Origin: Paraburkholderia sp. IMGN_8 | Lineage (GTDB): Bacteria > Pseudomonadota > Gammaproteobacteria > Burkholderiales > Burkholderiaceae | DNA length: 64,000 nt | NCBI RefSeq assembly: GCF_038050405.1 | Contig: NZ_CP150900.1 | Coordinates: 4,526,001 to 4,590,000 of the forward strand | Reading direction: 5' to 3' | In this document: positions 35,501-45,300 of the stretch, piece after piece | Layout of the letters: each line of letters begins with the position of its first letter | Numbering within the stretch: the stretch's first letter is position 1 | Program-made: the position numbers and the translations under genes | Notes under the pieces: generated by a model | Seen by the model: the letters and a program-made list of their open reading frames with translations, nothing else | Database searches by the model: none | Told to the model about the DNA's origin: nothing

Positions 35501-35948
35501 GAAGGCTCGCCAGTTCCTCAAGGCTCACGAATCGCATCTGTCACTCCAGCGGCTACGCCGGAATCAGCCGTTGACTCAATCCGATTTAAATGAACTTGAA
35601 AAGATGTTGCTCGACGCCGGTGGGACACAATCGCTTATCAACGAAGCAAAGGAAAAGAGTCACGGACTCGGGATTTTCATCCGTTCGCTGGTCGGCCTTG
35701 ACCGTGAGACCGCCATGCAGGCCTTCAGTGCCCTCATCAACGGCACAACGACTACGCCAAATCAGATTGAATTCATTAACCTGATTGTGCAGGAGCTTAC
35801 CCAGAACGGCGTCATGGAGGCGGATAGGTTGTTTGAGTCGCCGTTTACAGACCTGAATGTTCAGGGGCCGTTCGGTGTTTTTCCTCAAGCGACGGTGACG
35901 CAGATTGTGCAGGTTCTGAGCGAAATTCGCGAACGGGCGGTCGCCTGA
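32559..35948 (+). CDS. hsdR: Type I restriction endonuclease subunit HsdR
   Basis: A 1129-residue protein starting with TTG immediately after the hsdS TAA. Domains in order: DUF4145-like N-terminus (FYARRALEIAVAWLYTHD, residues ~25-45); coiled coil (~145-205); PD-(D/E)xK nuclease with D near 248 (GFVDYVLW) and E-x-K near 262-266 (ALIEAKR); SF2 translocase with ATGSGKT (~377-383), DEAH (~473) and GLTATP; helicase C-terminal with LGRGTRLC; and an EcoEI-type C-terminal helical domain. It cuts unmethylated DNA after translocation. Residues match an active enzyme. Confidence 0.93.
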   Translation: MSNFAFLQSEWSLLFEAASKAEGTVNSDPRASCFYARRALEIAVAWLYTHDKSFKLPYQDTLSALIHEPTFRKGVGETVFAKARYIKDLGNDAVHSAKKIAQSDALNATRELFHLCYWVARTYGRTSRPAPGLGFSADLIPPASGVSRQTLEQLQTLSVQLKERDERLSLLLADKAEFDAELQRLRDEVAAAKKANVAQPDTHDYSEAETRKAYIDLLLREAGWELDKTKNFEVEVNGMPNNEGKGFVDYVLWGDDGKPLALIEAKRTTKSPTVGQQQAKLYADCLEQMYGQRPVIFYSNGYEHWIWDDVSYSPRAVQGFYKKAELELLVQRRSSRKKLSETVINGAIIERYYQTRAVRRVGATFEVDNQRKSLLVMATGSGKTRTVIALADVLMLSNLVKRVLFLADRIALVNQAVNAFKAHLPDSSPVNLVTDKDTEGRVFVSTYPTMMGLIDEAQDGQRRFGVGHFDLIVIDEAHRSVYQKYRAIFEYFDSLLVGLTATPKDEIDKNTYGLFDLETGVPTDAYGLDEAVADGHLVPPVAVSVPLKFQRQGIRYDDLSEEEKEAWDEKEWNEEGSTPDEVGAEDLNKWLFNSDTVDKALEVVMTKGHKTAGGDRLGKTIIFAKNNDHADFIARRFDINYPHYKGHFARVVTYKTEYAQSLIDDFSMKEKAPHIAISVDMLDTGIDVPEVVNLVFFKVVRSKTKFWQMLGRGTRLCKDLFGPGLDKRDFFVFDFCQNLEFFSQNPDVSDGSTTESLSTRLFKARVEMIVELDKRLKGGDDANSDGTNLTTGQLRGETADMLRERVAAMNLDNFVVRPQRQFVEKFSKGDAWQSIGSEEVHELTSRLAVLPSELTDDDEEAKRFDMLVLRAQLSILQATSGFPGLREKIQAVASALEEQMAIPAIKAEMVLIQSVASDDWWEDVTVPMLETVRRRLRALVKLIPKGQKKIVYTDFEDELGESSIIDLPQVTAGLNMGKFREKARQFLKAHESHLSLQRLRRNQPLTQSDLNELEKMLLDAGGTQSLINEAKEKSHGLGIFIRSLVGLDRETAMQAFSALINGTTTTPNQIEFINLIVQELTQNGVMEADRLFESPFTDLNVQGPFGVFPQATVTQIVQVLSEIRERAVA

Positions 35949-36033
35949 AGTGTAGCGCCAATCGGTGTAATGGCGGAAAGAACACTGAATGAAGGATTTC
36001 GCAGCGCGTTGCTCCGTATGATGATAGTCAGGT

Positions 36034-36068
36034 CGGGTCGTTCGCAGAAAAAGCCCACGAACGACCCG
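36034..36068. terminator. Hairpin between convergent hsdR and druE
   Basis: Perfect 11-bp stem (CGGGTCGTTCG and CGAACGACCCG) with a 13-base loop, lying between two convergent genes. No T-run follows in either direction, so it would be an atypical or rho-assisted bidirectional terminator. Confidence 0.5.
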
Positions 36069-36120
36069 TAAACTACTTGCGCTTGCGACATACGCAGAGG
36101 CGAGTTCAACAGGGAGCACG

Positions 36121-39100
36121 CTATTCCGAGACAATGGACAGAAAGGTCGGCCACGTCCCGCCATTGGTCATGTTGGTAATTTTGTACTGTTCCACCATGC
36201 GACTGGCCTGCGCTTCGAGGCTCTCGCTAAAATCGAAGGACATCTGGTCCCGATAGGCTACCTTCGGCTGCCAGTAGCCAACACCCTGGTCCAGGATGAG
36301 TCGCGTCTTCCTGCCTGACGCCCAGGACACGGAGATGACGCGGCTGTGTTGCAGGTCATAGGACTTCTCGACCATTGTAACTTGGGGCTCAACGGAAACC
36401 ATGGTTTGCAGCCAGGCCTTGACCAGTTCCTGCATATCTTCCCGGCGATTCCAGTCATGCTTGACGCTGTTGCTTACCTGAGTGGCCTGAGGTTGCAGGG
36501 TTGCTATTTCCAGACTACGCAGCTCACTACTTTTGAACAATGACAGGAAGCCGCCCACCACCATCAGCGACCATGGCGATTTGAGATACCGGTCGCTGTA
36601 GCTCACCTCTGTCGCTCTGTCCCGCTCTATCAGGCTTGCCAGTCCGGGCACCTTCTCGCTGATTAGTCCGCGCAGTCGCGAGGCCAACGACGACACCGGT
36701 CCGTTGAGTTCCGTCACCACCTCCAAAACGGTTACACCTGAGTCGTGGGCATCCCAGGCAGTGATGTCAATCGGGGTGAGGTCCACAGCCTCGACCCGAC
36801 CGCTGGACACCCATATACGGGTCTCGCGCGTTTGCAGCCAGCTTTCCCCGGGAAGACCCGGCTCGTCATCAACGGTATAAAGTGTCTGTGCGGTTTCCCC
36901 ACGGCAAACCTGCACGATAGCCGGAACGCCAAAGGCATTCCAAGCGTCTTCCTGCTGGCATACACGCACACCGAGCTTTCCCAGGAAACTCAGACTCCGC
37001 CTGTTCTCGGTCGAGAGAAGCTTCGCCGATGGCACGGCGATGGAAACGTCAAGCGAATCCCTGACCTTCCAGGTCAATACTTTGTCGCGGAACGATGGAT
37101 GGTCAATGTCCCACTCCCTAGGGTCGCCTCTCAATACAAACTGAATTGCAGTCGCGCCCTTGTTGATGCTTTCGCGAATGAAACGTTCCGGGCCGAACGC
37201 ACAGTAGGTCGCGCCGGGAATGCCTTGAAACTGGCCGGGCAACGCGAGGTGACGCAGGAACTCATTGATATCGAGCCATTGCCTTGCGGCACGCCTGTCC
37301 AGCTCTTCCTGTTCGACACGGCTATCCTGGCTCGCGAGGCACGAAGAACAGACGTTCTCGCAATCCTGCCGGCAGTCGAGCTTGTGGGCAGCCTGCTCGA
37401 GCAGCTTTATCACCTGCGGCAATGCAGCCAATACAAATCCGGCACCACCACTTACTTGGTCGAAAAGCTGGATTACCGACCTGACTTTTCCGGTTGCCGT
37501 GTCCCTGTCGAGCCGCGTACCGAAACCCATTTCGGTGCTCGCGACACCAACCTCGTCCGCAATCGCATCGCGCAACGCAACTGCAAGGGTAGTCGCAATG
37601 ATGGTTTCATCCTGTGAGTCCCCCAGCCACTCCCCGGTCTTCGGACTCCTCAGGACGAGCTCGAGGACGTCGGTAGAGGTGTGATAGCCGAAATGGATAT
37701 TGGACTTGACTGCGGCGCCTGAGCAGGTCTTGTCCCGTTGGCTGCCAGTCGTTCCGCCGACCGGGCGATGGAATTTGTCCGGGCGCAGCGACGCGGGAAT
37801 TTCGCCGTCGTGCGTCATTGATTCTGTACGACCACAGGCAAGGCATACCGCATATCCGTTTTCATGCTCGCCGGAAGAGTGATAGAAGACGCTGCCATTG
37901 TGTCCAAAATGCAGGTACCCGCAGCGGCTGTCCGGCAGGGCAAGCGTTTCGCCGTCAAGCTGGATTCGGGGAGGAGCAACCCGGACGAATTTCTGTGTGC
38001 TGATGTCGTTGGTCGTCGACTCATAGAAATCTGTGACGAAGCCTGATGGACGCAAGACCAGCTTCCGTTCCGTTGAGTGAATCGCACGGTCGCATCGCGT
38101 ACAGCGAATGTTATCGCTGTTGGAGTACGCGTTCTCGGTGATTCCGGCGGTACCGCAATGTCCGCATCGCCACGCAATATCAAATTTCTGCGCCTCATGC
38201 CTGGCGCCGCCGGAGTGCCAGTGCAGCCCTATGCCCGCGGAACGGTAGACCCGACCGTCAATCACGATTTGTGCGCCTGGTGCGTATTCGCGAATCGCGA
38301 TGTTCAGTCCACGTGTGGGCTGCTCCTTGGACGTGAAGATGTTGTCCTCACGACTCTTCTCTTCTCGCTGGCGCGTGCGCTCCTTAAAATCCTCAACGTT
38401 GTAGATATTCAGATTCACTACGTCAGTCGGAAAGCCGTAACCGGGCAAAAAGGCTCGAGCGGCCAGGTCGCGCAACAGATACTCGTCCTCGTGACGTTTA
38501 AGTTCGAAACTGAGTGCTTTCCTGTATGGTTCATCAACGGCGGACGTTAGGAGCTGAACCAACTTCTGATGCTCGGAACACCATCTCGACTGGATTGGCA
38601 AAAGCGTCGCCACCGCGTTGTCGACGATTGAAATCATGGAGCATGCTGCTAGGCTGGTTCCGCGCGTAATGTCCGCAATACTATCGCCGAGGCCCTCAGG
38701 ATTGCTTTGCATCCAGTCGACGAAGCGCGTACAGGCTGACGACCCACCACCAAAGAACCAGTTCAGTGTCAGTTTTGTGCGGTCGGTCCCGGTGTCCCCC
38801 AGCGTCCGTAGGAACCTGCCGAGCAACGTCGAATTGACGTGCCGCTGCACAATCCTTTCCGAGCTGAGCGTGATGGCCGGCGCGGGGATTGCTGTAATGA
38901 ACGGCCACTTCGGTTCCCGGAACGCCCGCTGGTTGTGCGGGTCAGCCTTGCACAGCGTGTAAGCGATTGAACGGGCTTCGTTCCGGCGACCGGCGCGTCC
39001 TGCTCGCTGCAAATAGTTGGCCGGATGCGGAGGTACGTTGTTCATGACAACCGCTGATATTCCCCCGATGTCAACCCCCATCTCCATCGTGGTCGAACAG

Positions 39101-42100
39101 TTGAGCACATTGATTTTGCCGCGCTTGAACATGTCCTCGTAGGTTTCCAACCGGGTCGAGGACTGCTGCGCCGAATGCTCGGCGGTGCGATAGTAGAACC
39201 CCCCCTCCGCAGTCCGGTCACATAAGTCCGTCCAGAGGTTTTGTGACCTTAATTGCTGGATTTGTGGATTTTCCGCAATGAGTCGGCGAACCTGCGACTG
39301 CGCGGCCTCGGCATCGCCGGCTGGGGATAGCAGCGAGAAGGTGGGTAGCTGCACCTTCCGGCACCGGTAATCTCCCTCGCGAAAGCGGTCCGGCATGTAT
39401 GGTGTCAGGGCGCGAAACGCCGTATCAAACATGCGGTGAGTGAGCGGGCACACCCAGGCGATGGAGGGAAGCGAAAAGGTCAAGGTGCTGAGGTTGAGTG
39501 CGTAGCCCCCCTCAAACTGCTCGAGTATCGTTGCGCCTACCAGAGCCGTCCATGCCTGCTCAAGGAAGTGGTTAATGATGTCCCGGTCATCGGGGCGGCT
39601 CCGGTCGAGGTTACCTCCCTGCTCGAGTAATTTAATGAGGCGATGAGCTCTGCCTTGCCTGAACTGTGGCCATTTCTTGAACGTGGCGCTTTCCGCGGCT
39701 TCCCTCTTCGGCGGCATGAGGGCCTTCGACGTGAATCGTGCTCCCATCCATCGCTGCATCGTGGGGTCGAGGCGGATAAACGTATTTTCACGGACGTGAA
39801 AATCGAGCGCTACCTTGAGAAAATCCTTCCAGTCCTGGAGAGTCAGGTTGGCGGAAGTGGTTTCACCCGGGAGGGGAGCCGCCTTGCGGTCAAGCCATAA
39901 CGCTGGCGCCGAAGCGATGCTATCGAGACCTCGGTAGCTCACACGAACCAAGCCTAACGTCTCTGTGCTGTTCTGGTTCTTTGGGCGACGCGCATACTCG
40001 CGGGCGAGAAGCAGGCGGGCCATTGGAACGGCGGCTTCGTGCCCGTCGAAGAGTTCAGGATTCGCGTACTTGTTGTAGTCTCGAATCGATAGCGCAATGT
40101 CTCTTGACGTTGCGAGGTCGGTGACCATGTCGGACCAAGAGATTTCGCTGGTCCCGCCTGTGGATACCCCAGCCTTTGTCTCCTCCGCCGCCCGGAACAA
40201 TTGTGCGGCAAGTTCGTTCATCCCAATGGCTTGCAGACCCTTTGCCCGTTCGACGAGCTCTTCGTAGCCAACCGTAGGAATGTCTTTGGGTCTTGAATCA
40301 ACCTTTGCCTGTGCGTTGCGCAGAATTTCAAACACGAGTCCGCGAAGCCGGGAGCGTTCGGCTTCCTGTTGCATACGCACCGCCATGCGGGCGGTTCCCT
40401 GACGGCTATCGGTGAACGTAATCAGCTTCCGGCCTCGCCCCGGAAGTTCTTCGGGTGATTTCCCCTCAGAATCCTCTGGCATCGGGTCAGGGCAGAATTC
40501 GAGAACCGTGGGCACCGCGTTCGCAACATAGAATGGTGCGCCGAGATAAGCTTTGCGAAGCTGACCGGGCGAACCAGTGAAGCTCGTTTGACACCGGCTG
40601 CAGGTCGCCAGAGACTCCGGAGCGACGGCGAGTTCTCTTGTGCCAAATGATGCGAGGGCGCCTACATTGAGGGTCGACAGGTCGACCAGTAGCGGGAAAT
40701 AGGGCTCCTGTCGGGTTTCCGACGCAGCGATGACGAACTTCTCGGCGGACTGCCGGCGTGAATGGCCGGATGATAGTTCGATATCCGGCTCGTCTTCAGC
40801 CGGGCTTTCGTAGCTGAGCGAGAACTCATCGTTAGCGTAGGGACTGCGTTGCAGCAGTTGCCCAGCCCGGTCCTCCGCGAGCAGATGCGGGGTTTTGCAC
40901 TCGTCACAAAAGGCAAGCTCATACACCGGAGCATGACAGTCACATCGCGAGCGCTGCGTGACGTAGACGTTGCCGAACGGCCAGTCTTCAATCCCCGCGG
41001 GTTTGGCACTGCACCGTGCATCGATGCAGGCCCACAGGCCGTGCAGCATGCGCTGAAAGAGATGAATACGCAGCTTGATGAACGGAGGTTCACTTGCCGC
41101 ACGTCGTGTGCCGCTCATCAGGTCTAGCCATTCCAGAACCTCACGTTGTTGCTCAGCCGAATTCTGGCCCTGCAGTTTGTTGCCAGCAATTTCAACAAGT
41201 TCGTTCAGGTCAAGCGGCCGCCCTTTACTCACGATGCCGTGGCGAAGCGTGCTGGCAACCGGATGATGGGCGAGTACGGAAAAGCGGGCGGCCGATACTT
41301 CCTGGCCGACGTCAATGGAACACGCCGCTTCGTAGCTTCGCGAGTCTGATGTTCCTGTGCACACGATGTCTGGTACCTTTCGTGAGCCCCCCACCACGAC
41401 TACCTGTTCCGGGTGCACCCCAGCCAGACTTGCAAGATACTGCTGTAGCCGTTCATTTGCATTGCTGTCGGCAATGGTGGCTGAAGTCGCAACAAACCGG
41501 ATTTCTTCAGGGCGCTTTCCAAACGCCTGAACCACACGTCGCAGAAGCAGCGCAAGTTCGGCCGCTTGGGAGCCGACATAAGTGTGCGCCTCATCGAGGA
41601 CTATCCAGCGCAGGGACTGGTGTTGCCGTGACAGCTCGAGAATGGGCGCATCCACCTGGCGAACCAGCATGTACTCAAGCATGGTCGCGTTGGTCATCAG
41701 TACAGGCGCCGGCCGCCTGCGCAGCTCCTCCCGTGACAATACCTCGTTCGACCTTTCATGCTGCAGCTTGCGCACTTCACTCGTGCTTTCCGCAGTTTTG
41801 CCGTTATACAGGCAGAAGCGGATGTCGGAGCCGAATGGCATCGTCCAGGCGTGGAGACGTTCGCGCTGCGAATTGATAAGAGCGTTGAGCGGATAGAGGA
41901 AAAGCGCGCGTACGCCGACGAGTGGCTGCCCCAAATTTGCGCGCTCCCGGACCAGGTCCTCAAGTATGGGCACCATGAAGCACTCCGTCTTTCCAGAGCC
42001 CGTGCCGCTCGTGATGACGGCGGATTTTGGCGTGGGTGCCAAAAGCGTTTCCCACGCCTTCAACTGATGGACGTAGGGATGAGTCTCTGGTGCGAAGCGG

Positions 42101-42372
42101 TAGGGACCCTCCGCGCTTTGCAGCGTATCGAGCAGACTTGCCGACAACAGATTGCCCTTCAGGTCATTCAACGTTGTTTCATCGGCCTCCTGCCATCCAA
42201 AGGTGTGCTCAAAAACGGGCGGAGCAAGAAAACACCCCTCAGAGCCAAGCTGGCTGTTCATCTGCGTACCGAGGTGGCGTCGCAGATTCTCGTCGTTGAT
42301 ACCGAGAACGCTCAACGTAGCTTCCCGGGTACGACTCAGACTTTGTTCTATCAGGTTGGTAAAGTACTTCAT
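36121..42372 (-). CDS. druE: Druantia helicase DruE (DUF1998-containing)
   Basis: A 2083-residue SF2 helicase. Walker A is TSGTGSGKT at 121-129 and DEAH is at 260-263 (WIVLDEAHTYVG), followed by FVATSATIA. The helicase C-terminal domain has QRAGRAGRR near residue 1110. Zinc-type Cys clusters follow (CGHCGTAGI, CTRCDRAIH, CLACGRTE), and then a DUF1998-like region (GGAGFVLAALPQVIKLLEQA, CENVCSSCL). Its size and pairing with a 1.1-kDa-codon upstream gene fit Druantia type III, which needs only DruH and DruE against phages. ATG 42372 follows GAGGAAG and lies 8 bp after the druH stop. Confidence 0.8.
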   Translation of the reverse strand: MKYFTNLIEQSLSRTREATLSVLGINDENLRRHLGTQMNSQLGSEGCFLAPPVFEHTFGWQEADETTLNDLKGNLLSASLLDTLQSAEGPYRFAPETHPYVHQLKAWETLLAPTPKSAVITSGTGSGKTECFMVPILEDLVRERANLGQPLVGVRALFLYPLNALINSQRERLHAWTMPFGSDIRFCLYNGKTAESTSEVRKLQHERSNEVLSREELRRRPAPVLMTNATMLEYMLVRQVDAPILELSRQHQSLRWIVLDEAHTYVGSQAAELALLLRRVVQAFGKRPEEIRFVATSATIADSNANERLQQYLASLAGVHPEQVVVVGGSRKVPDIVCTGTSDSRSYEAACSIDVGQEVSAARFSVLAHHPVASTLRHGIVSKGRPLDLNELVEIAGNKLQGQNSAEQQREVLEWLDLMSGTRRAASEPPFIKLRIHLFQRMLHGLWACIDARCSAKPAGIEDWPFGNVYVTQRSRCDCHAPVYELAFCDECKTPHLLAEDRAGQLLQRSPYANDEFSLSYESPAEDEPDIELSSGHSRRQSAEKFVIAASETRQEPYFPLLVDLSTLNVGALASFGTRELAVAPESLATCSRCQTSFTGSPGQLRKAYLGAPFYVANAVPTVLEFCPDPMPEDSEGKSPEELPGRGRKLITFTDSRQGTARMAVRMQQEAERSRLRGLVFEILRNAQAKVDSRPKDIPTVGYEELVERAKGLQAIGMNELAAQLFRAAEETKAGVSTGGTSEISWSDMVTDLATSRDIALSIRDYNKYANPELFDGHEAAVPMARLLLAREYARRPKNQNSTETLGLVRVSYRGLDSIASAPALWLDRKAAPLPGETTSANLTLQDWKDFLKVALDFHVRENTFIRLDPTMQRWMGARFTSKALMPPKREAAESATFKKWPQFRQGRAHRLIKLLEQGGNLDRSRPDDRDIINHFLEQAWTALVGATILEQFEGGYALNLSTLTFSLPSIAWVCPLTHRMFDTAFRALTPYMPDRFREGDYRCRKVQLPTFSLLSPAGDAEAAQSQVRRLIAENPQIQQLRSQNLWTDLCDRTAEGGFYYRTAEHSAQQSSTRLETYEDMFKRGKINVLNCSTTMEMGVDIGGISAVVMNNVPPHPANYLQRAGRAGRRNEARSIAYTLCKADPHNQRAFREPKWPFITAIPAPAITLSSERIVQRHVNSTLLGRFLRTLGDTGTDRTKLTLNWFFGGGSSACTRFVDWMQSNPEGLGDSIADITRGTSLAACSMISIVDNAVATLLPIQSRWCSEHQKLVQLLTSAVDEPYRKALSFELKRHEDEYLLRDLAARAFLPGYGFPTDVVNLNIYNVEDFKERTRQREEKSREDNIFTSKEQPTRGLNIAIREYAPGAQIVIDGRVYRSAGIGLHWHSGGARHEAQKFDIAWRCGHCGTAGITENAYSNSDNIRCTRCDRAIHSTERKLVLRPSGFVTDFYESTTNDISTQKFVRVAPPRIQLDGETLALPDSRCGYLHFGHNGSVFYHSSGEHENGYAVCLACGRTESMTHDGEIPASLRPDKFHRPVGGTTGSQRDKTCSGAAVKSNIHFGYHTSTDVLELVLRSPKTGEWLGDSQDETIIATTLAVALRDAIADEVGVASTEMGFGTRLDRDTATGKVRSVIQLFDQVSGGAGFVLAALPQVIKLLEQAAHKLDCRQDCENVCSSCLASQDSRVEQEELDRRAARQWLDINEFLRHLALPGQFQGIPGATYCAFGPERFIRESINKGATAIQFVLRGDPREWDIDHPSFRDKVLTWKVRDSLDVSIAVPSAKLLSTENRRSLSFLGKLGVRVCQQEDAWNAFGVPAIVQVCRGETAQTLYTVDDEPGLPGESWLQTRETRIWVSSGRVEAVDLTPIDITAWDAHDSGVTVLEVVTELNGPVSSLASRLRGLISEKVPGLASLIERDRATEVSYSDRYLKSPWSLMVVGGFLSLFKSSELRSLEIATLQPQATQVSNSVKHDWNRREDMQELVKAWLQTMVSVEPQVTMVEKSYDLQHSRVISVSWASGRKTRLILDQGVGYWQPKVAYRDQMSFDFSESLEAQASRMVEQYKITNMTNGGTWPTFLSIVSE

Positions 42373-42380
42373 TCGCTTCC

Positions 42381-45300
42381 TCAGGCCCGTGCTGATGCGA
42401 GTAGATAGGAGACCATCATCCCGTGAACCGGCGTATACCAGCTGCTCCTGTCAAAGTCGGACACCATCTTGATGGCAAACTTCACGTAGGAACGGCTCTC
42501 CTTCAGCTCTTCGATATGCGCAATCCCGGCTGTGACATACGCCATAAATATCGGCAGGAAGGTGACGGCGTCAGTAAATTCGACCATTGACAGGTTGGTT
42601 ATCTGTTTTGGAAGCGGCTGCCTCCTTATCCATTCCTTGAGCGGAAAGCCCAGGTCAGTCGGCCAATGGTTGTTGCCCTCGTGCGTTCGACGCAACTGCT
42701 GGTACCAGTCCGGCAGGATGGCTTCGATGGGAAGCTTGGGCAGGCTGGTCGGGTCAGCGGTTTCCAGATAGTTGCCAACCTCCTTAAAGCCCGACACCAC
42801 GGCAGGAAGCATGGCCCGACGATTCTTCAGCACGCTATCCAGCAAGACCTCAGGTACGCCCTGTCGCATGAGCCACTCGCGAAACTGCACGTAGGCGGTT
42901 GCCCAACCCGGCAGCGGTATGCATTCCCATATCACCGCGAGTTCGTCCCGAATACGCTCGCAGAACGCTTCGTCGAACTCAAGGCGGAATACCGCAATCG
43001 CAAGGGCTGACGGGTTGCGTGACAGTGCCAGCCATGCTTCGAATACTGAGAGGGGAAGGTGGCGATAATGCTGTCTGAGGTCAGCGAGATACTGCCAGCC
43101 GCTGTGGTCCAGGTCGGTTGCCATATCAGCAATCTGTCGTTTAATAACGTCTGGCTGGCTTACGGGATGAAATACCCGTGCCGCGGTGTGCAGCGAACGG
43201 ATTTCGGCTGGTACACCAGTGCTGGCCGATTGTTCCGGTACGTAAAGGACAGGACGGAACTGCGTTGATGAGTCTGTGGCGGGATAGATGAGCCACGGGC
43301 CGTCGCGGCGCATCGGTGGTGGCGTCCGGAACCGGCCCGTACCCGCTCCTTCACTGGTCATTTCGGGGATTTCGACGCAGGCCTGTTTCGGGTCGGTGAG
43401 GAGCATCGCCTCAACGGCAACCTCCGTCTGCAGCGTGCCTCCAGACGGGTTCGTCAGGCCGAACGTTTCCTTGTCTTCCCATCGAACGGCGCCGTTATAG
43501 CGCCGTACTTCGAACCGTACGAGTGGCTGATTCGTCTCCACGGTAACGCGCAGATAGGCATCCTGGTCGTTCACCGCACCGAGCATCTGCAGCATATCAG
43601 CCTGATAGCTGAAGAGGCTTAGCAGTACTGGCGTGTTGCCTGCCCTGACTGAATAGTGGCGGGCGCATCGACCTTCCCGGCTAGCCAGTTCAATCCGCAA
43701 GCAGAATTCCGTACCATTCGACGCCGACGTTGACAGCGCAACGCGCAGGCCCAGAAGTTCAGCCAGGGTGAAGTCACGGCGAGAAGTTGTCGCCCCATCG
43801 GGACCCAGTAGCCGGGCGCCCTGATAGGGATACGCCAGCCTGAACTGAATCGGGTCGGTTCCTGATTTTGGCCTGGCTTCGAGTGTCAGGAAGGACGGGG
43901 GAGCATCGCCCAATGGTTCAAGCGCGATTGTTGTGCCTTGGTCGCCAACCTCGACCTGGCTTTTAATTGCGCCGTCGATAACCCGCAAGTCTAGCGGGCG
44001 CGCATTCTTCACCACCAAACGCGCGGGTTTGCTGGTCGACGCCGGAAGCGCGTGTATCGCGAAGCCTGCGGGAACTACGCCGAAGCGTCGCTGGAGCACA
44101 ATCTCTCCGAGTGAATTTTTCGCGAGATAACGGACACTTCCAAAGTGTTCGCCGCCATTTGTCCGTGTGACCGGTCGACGATTCGCAAACTCCTGGACAT
44201 GCGCGCTGGATTCCTCTGCATCAATGGACGCGTCCAGCCTCGGCCAGCCCAGATACACCACCTGTGGTACCGACTCATAATGGGCCACGTTGCCTTTCAG
44301 GGCCAGCTGGCCCTTTTGCTCCCGGCTGCTCTTGAGGGTTATCGTGTACCGGTCGCCAGAGTCTGACGTGAGTCGCAGGTCGTCGGTTGCTTCAAGCCAG
44401 AGCGTATTGTCCGTGCCTTCCCGGACGCCGACCGCGCCATCGCACGAGTAGCTAAACCGTGCCGGAATGTGTACGCGAACCCGACCGCTCGTGGTCGAAC
44501 ACGAGGCGCTGGCGATAAACCACCACTCATCGTCCCTGCATTCGAAGACAAGCGGAAGTTCTTGCTCGTCGAGCGCGCCCTGCTCAAAGCGGATGGTATA
44601 CGCTAGCCTGCCGTTTGCGAGCAGGCGCAGAGTGAGCTCGTCACGCAGCTGCGACCTGTCGAGTGATAGCTGGGTCCGAAGGAAGCGTACTGACAGTGCG
44701 GATTGGTCATCACTCTGCTGGCCATATGCTGTGCCGGCTCTCGCGAGGAACCGGTCACCCTCAAAAAAAGCCAGTTCGAAGCGCGTCGTATCGGCGACAA
44801 GCGGGTCGACGGGAAGCTGTGCCTCGCGGGGAATCGTCACTTCCGAGCGAATGTGCCAGCCTTGCGGCTGCTCAACCAGGCGATGGGCACATGAGAAAGT
44901 GCCAACCTCTGCGCGTTCAGCCTCGCGTTCAGCACGGCGGCGGCTCGCGTCGCGGAGCCACTCACTAATCAGGCGGCGCGCGTTGCCCTCATCTAGGGGC
45001 AGCGGAAAATCTCGCCACCAGCGGGGATTTGCCTCATCCAGATATTGCGCCGGGTCCGCTTTTCCCCGCAGCTCATATCGCGTGGCCAGAGACATCAGCT
45101 GCTCGACGATGCCGGCGAGCAGTTGGCGCGTTTCGAGCGTCCGGAAGGTCTGTGGAAGTTCCTGCTCAAAGTCAGCCAGCAAATCGGCGGTCGTGCGGCG
45201 GCCACCTTCTGTCCGGTAAAAATACTTGAGACCCTTCCGAACTACCCTTCCGAAGCCATGCGATTCGCCTTGCACCAGGGGCCATGGGAGGCCACCCTCG

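Noticed and set aside
25786..35948. Treating the methylase-like gene as the modification subunit of the nearby hsd system
   Set aside because: The hsd operon has its own intact hsdM and hsdS, and the methylase-like protein lacks the catalytic motifs and is separated by 2.4 kb of degraded DNA.
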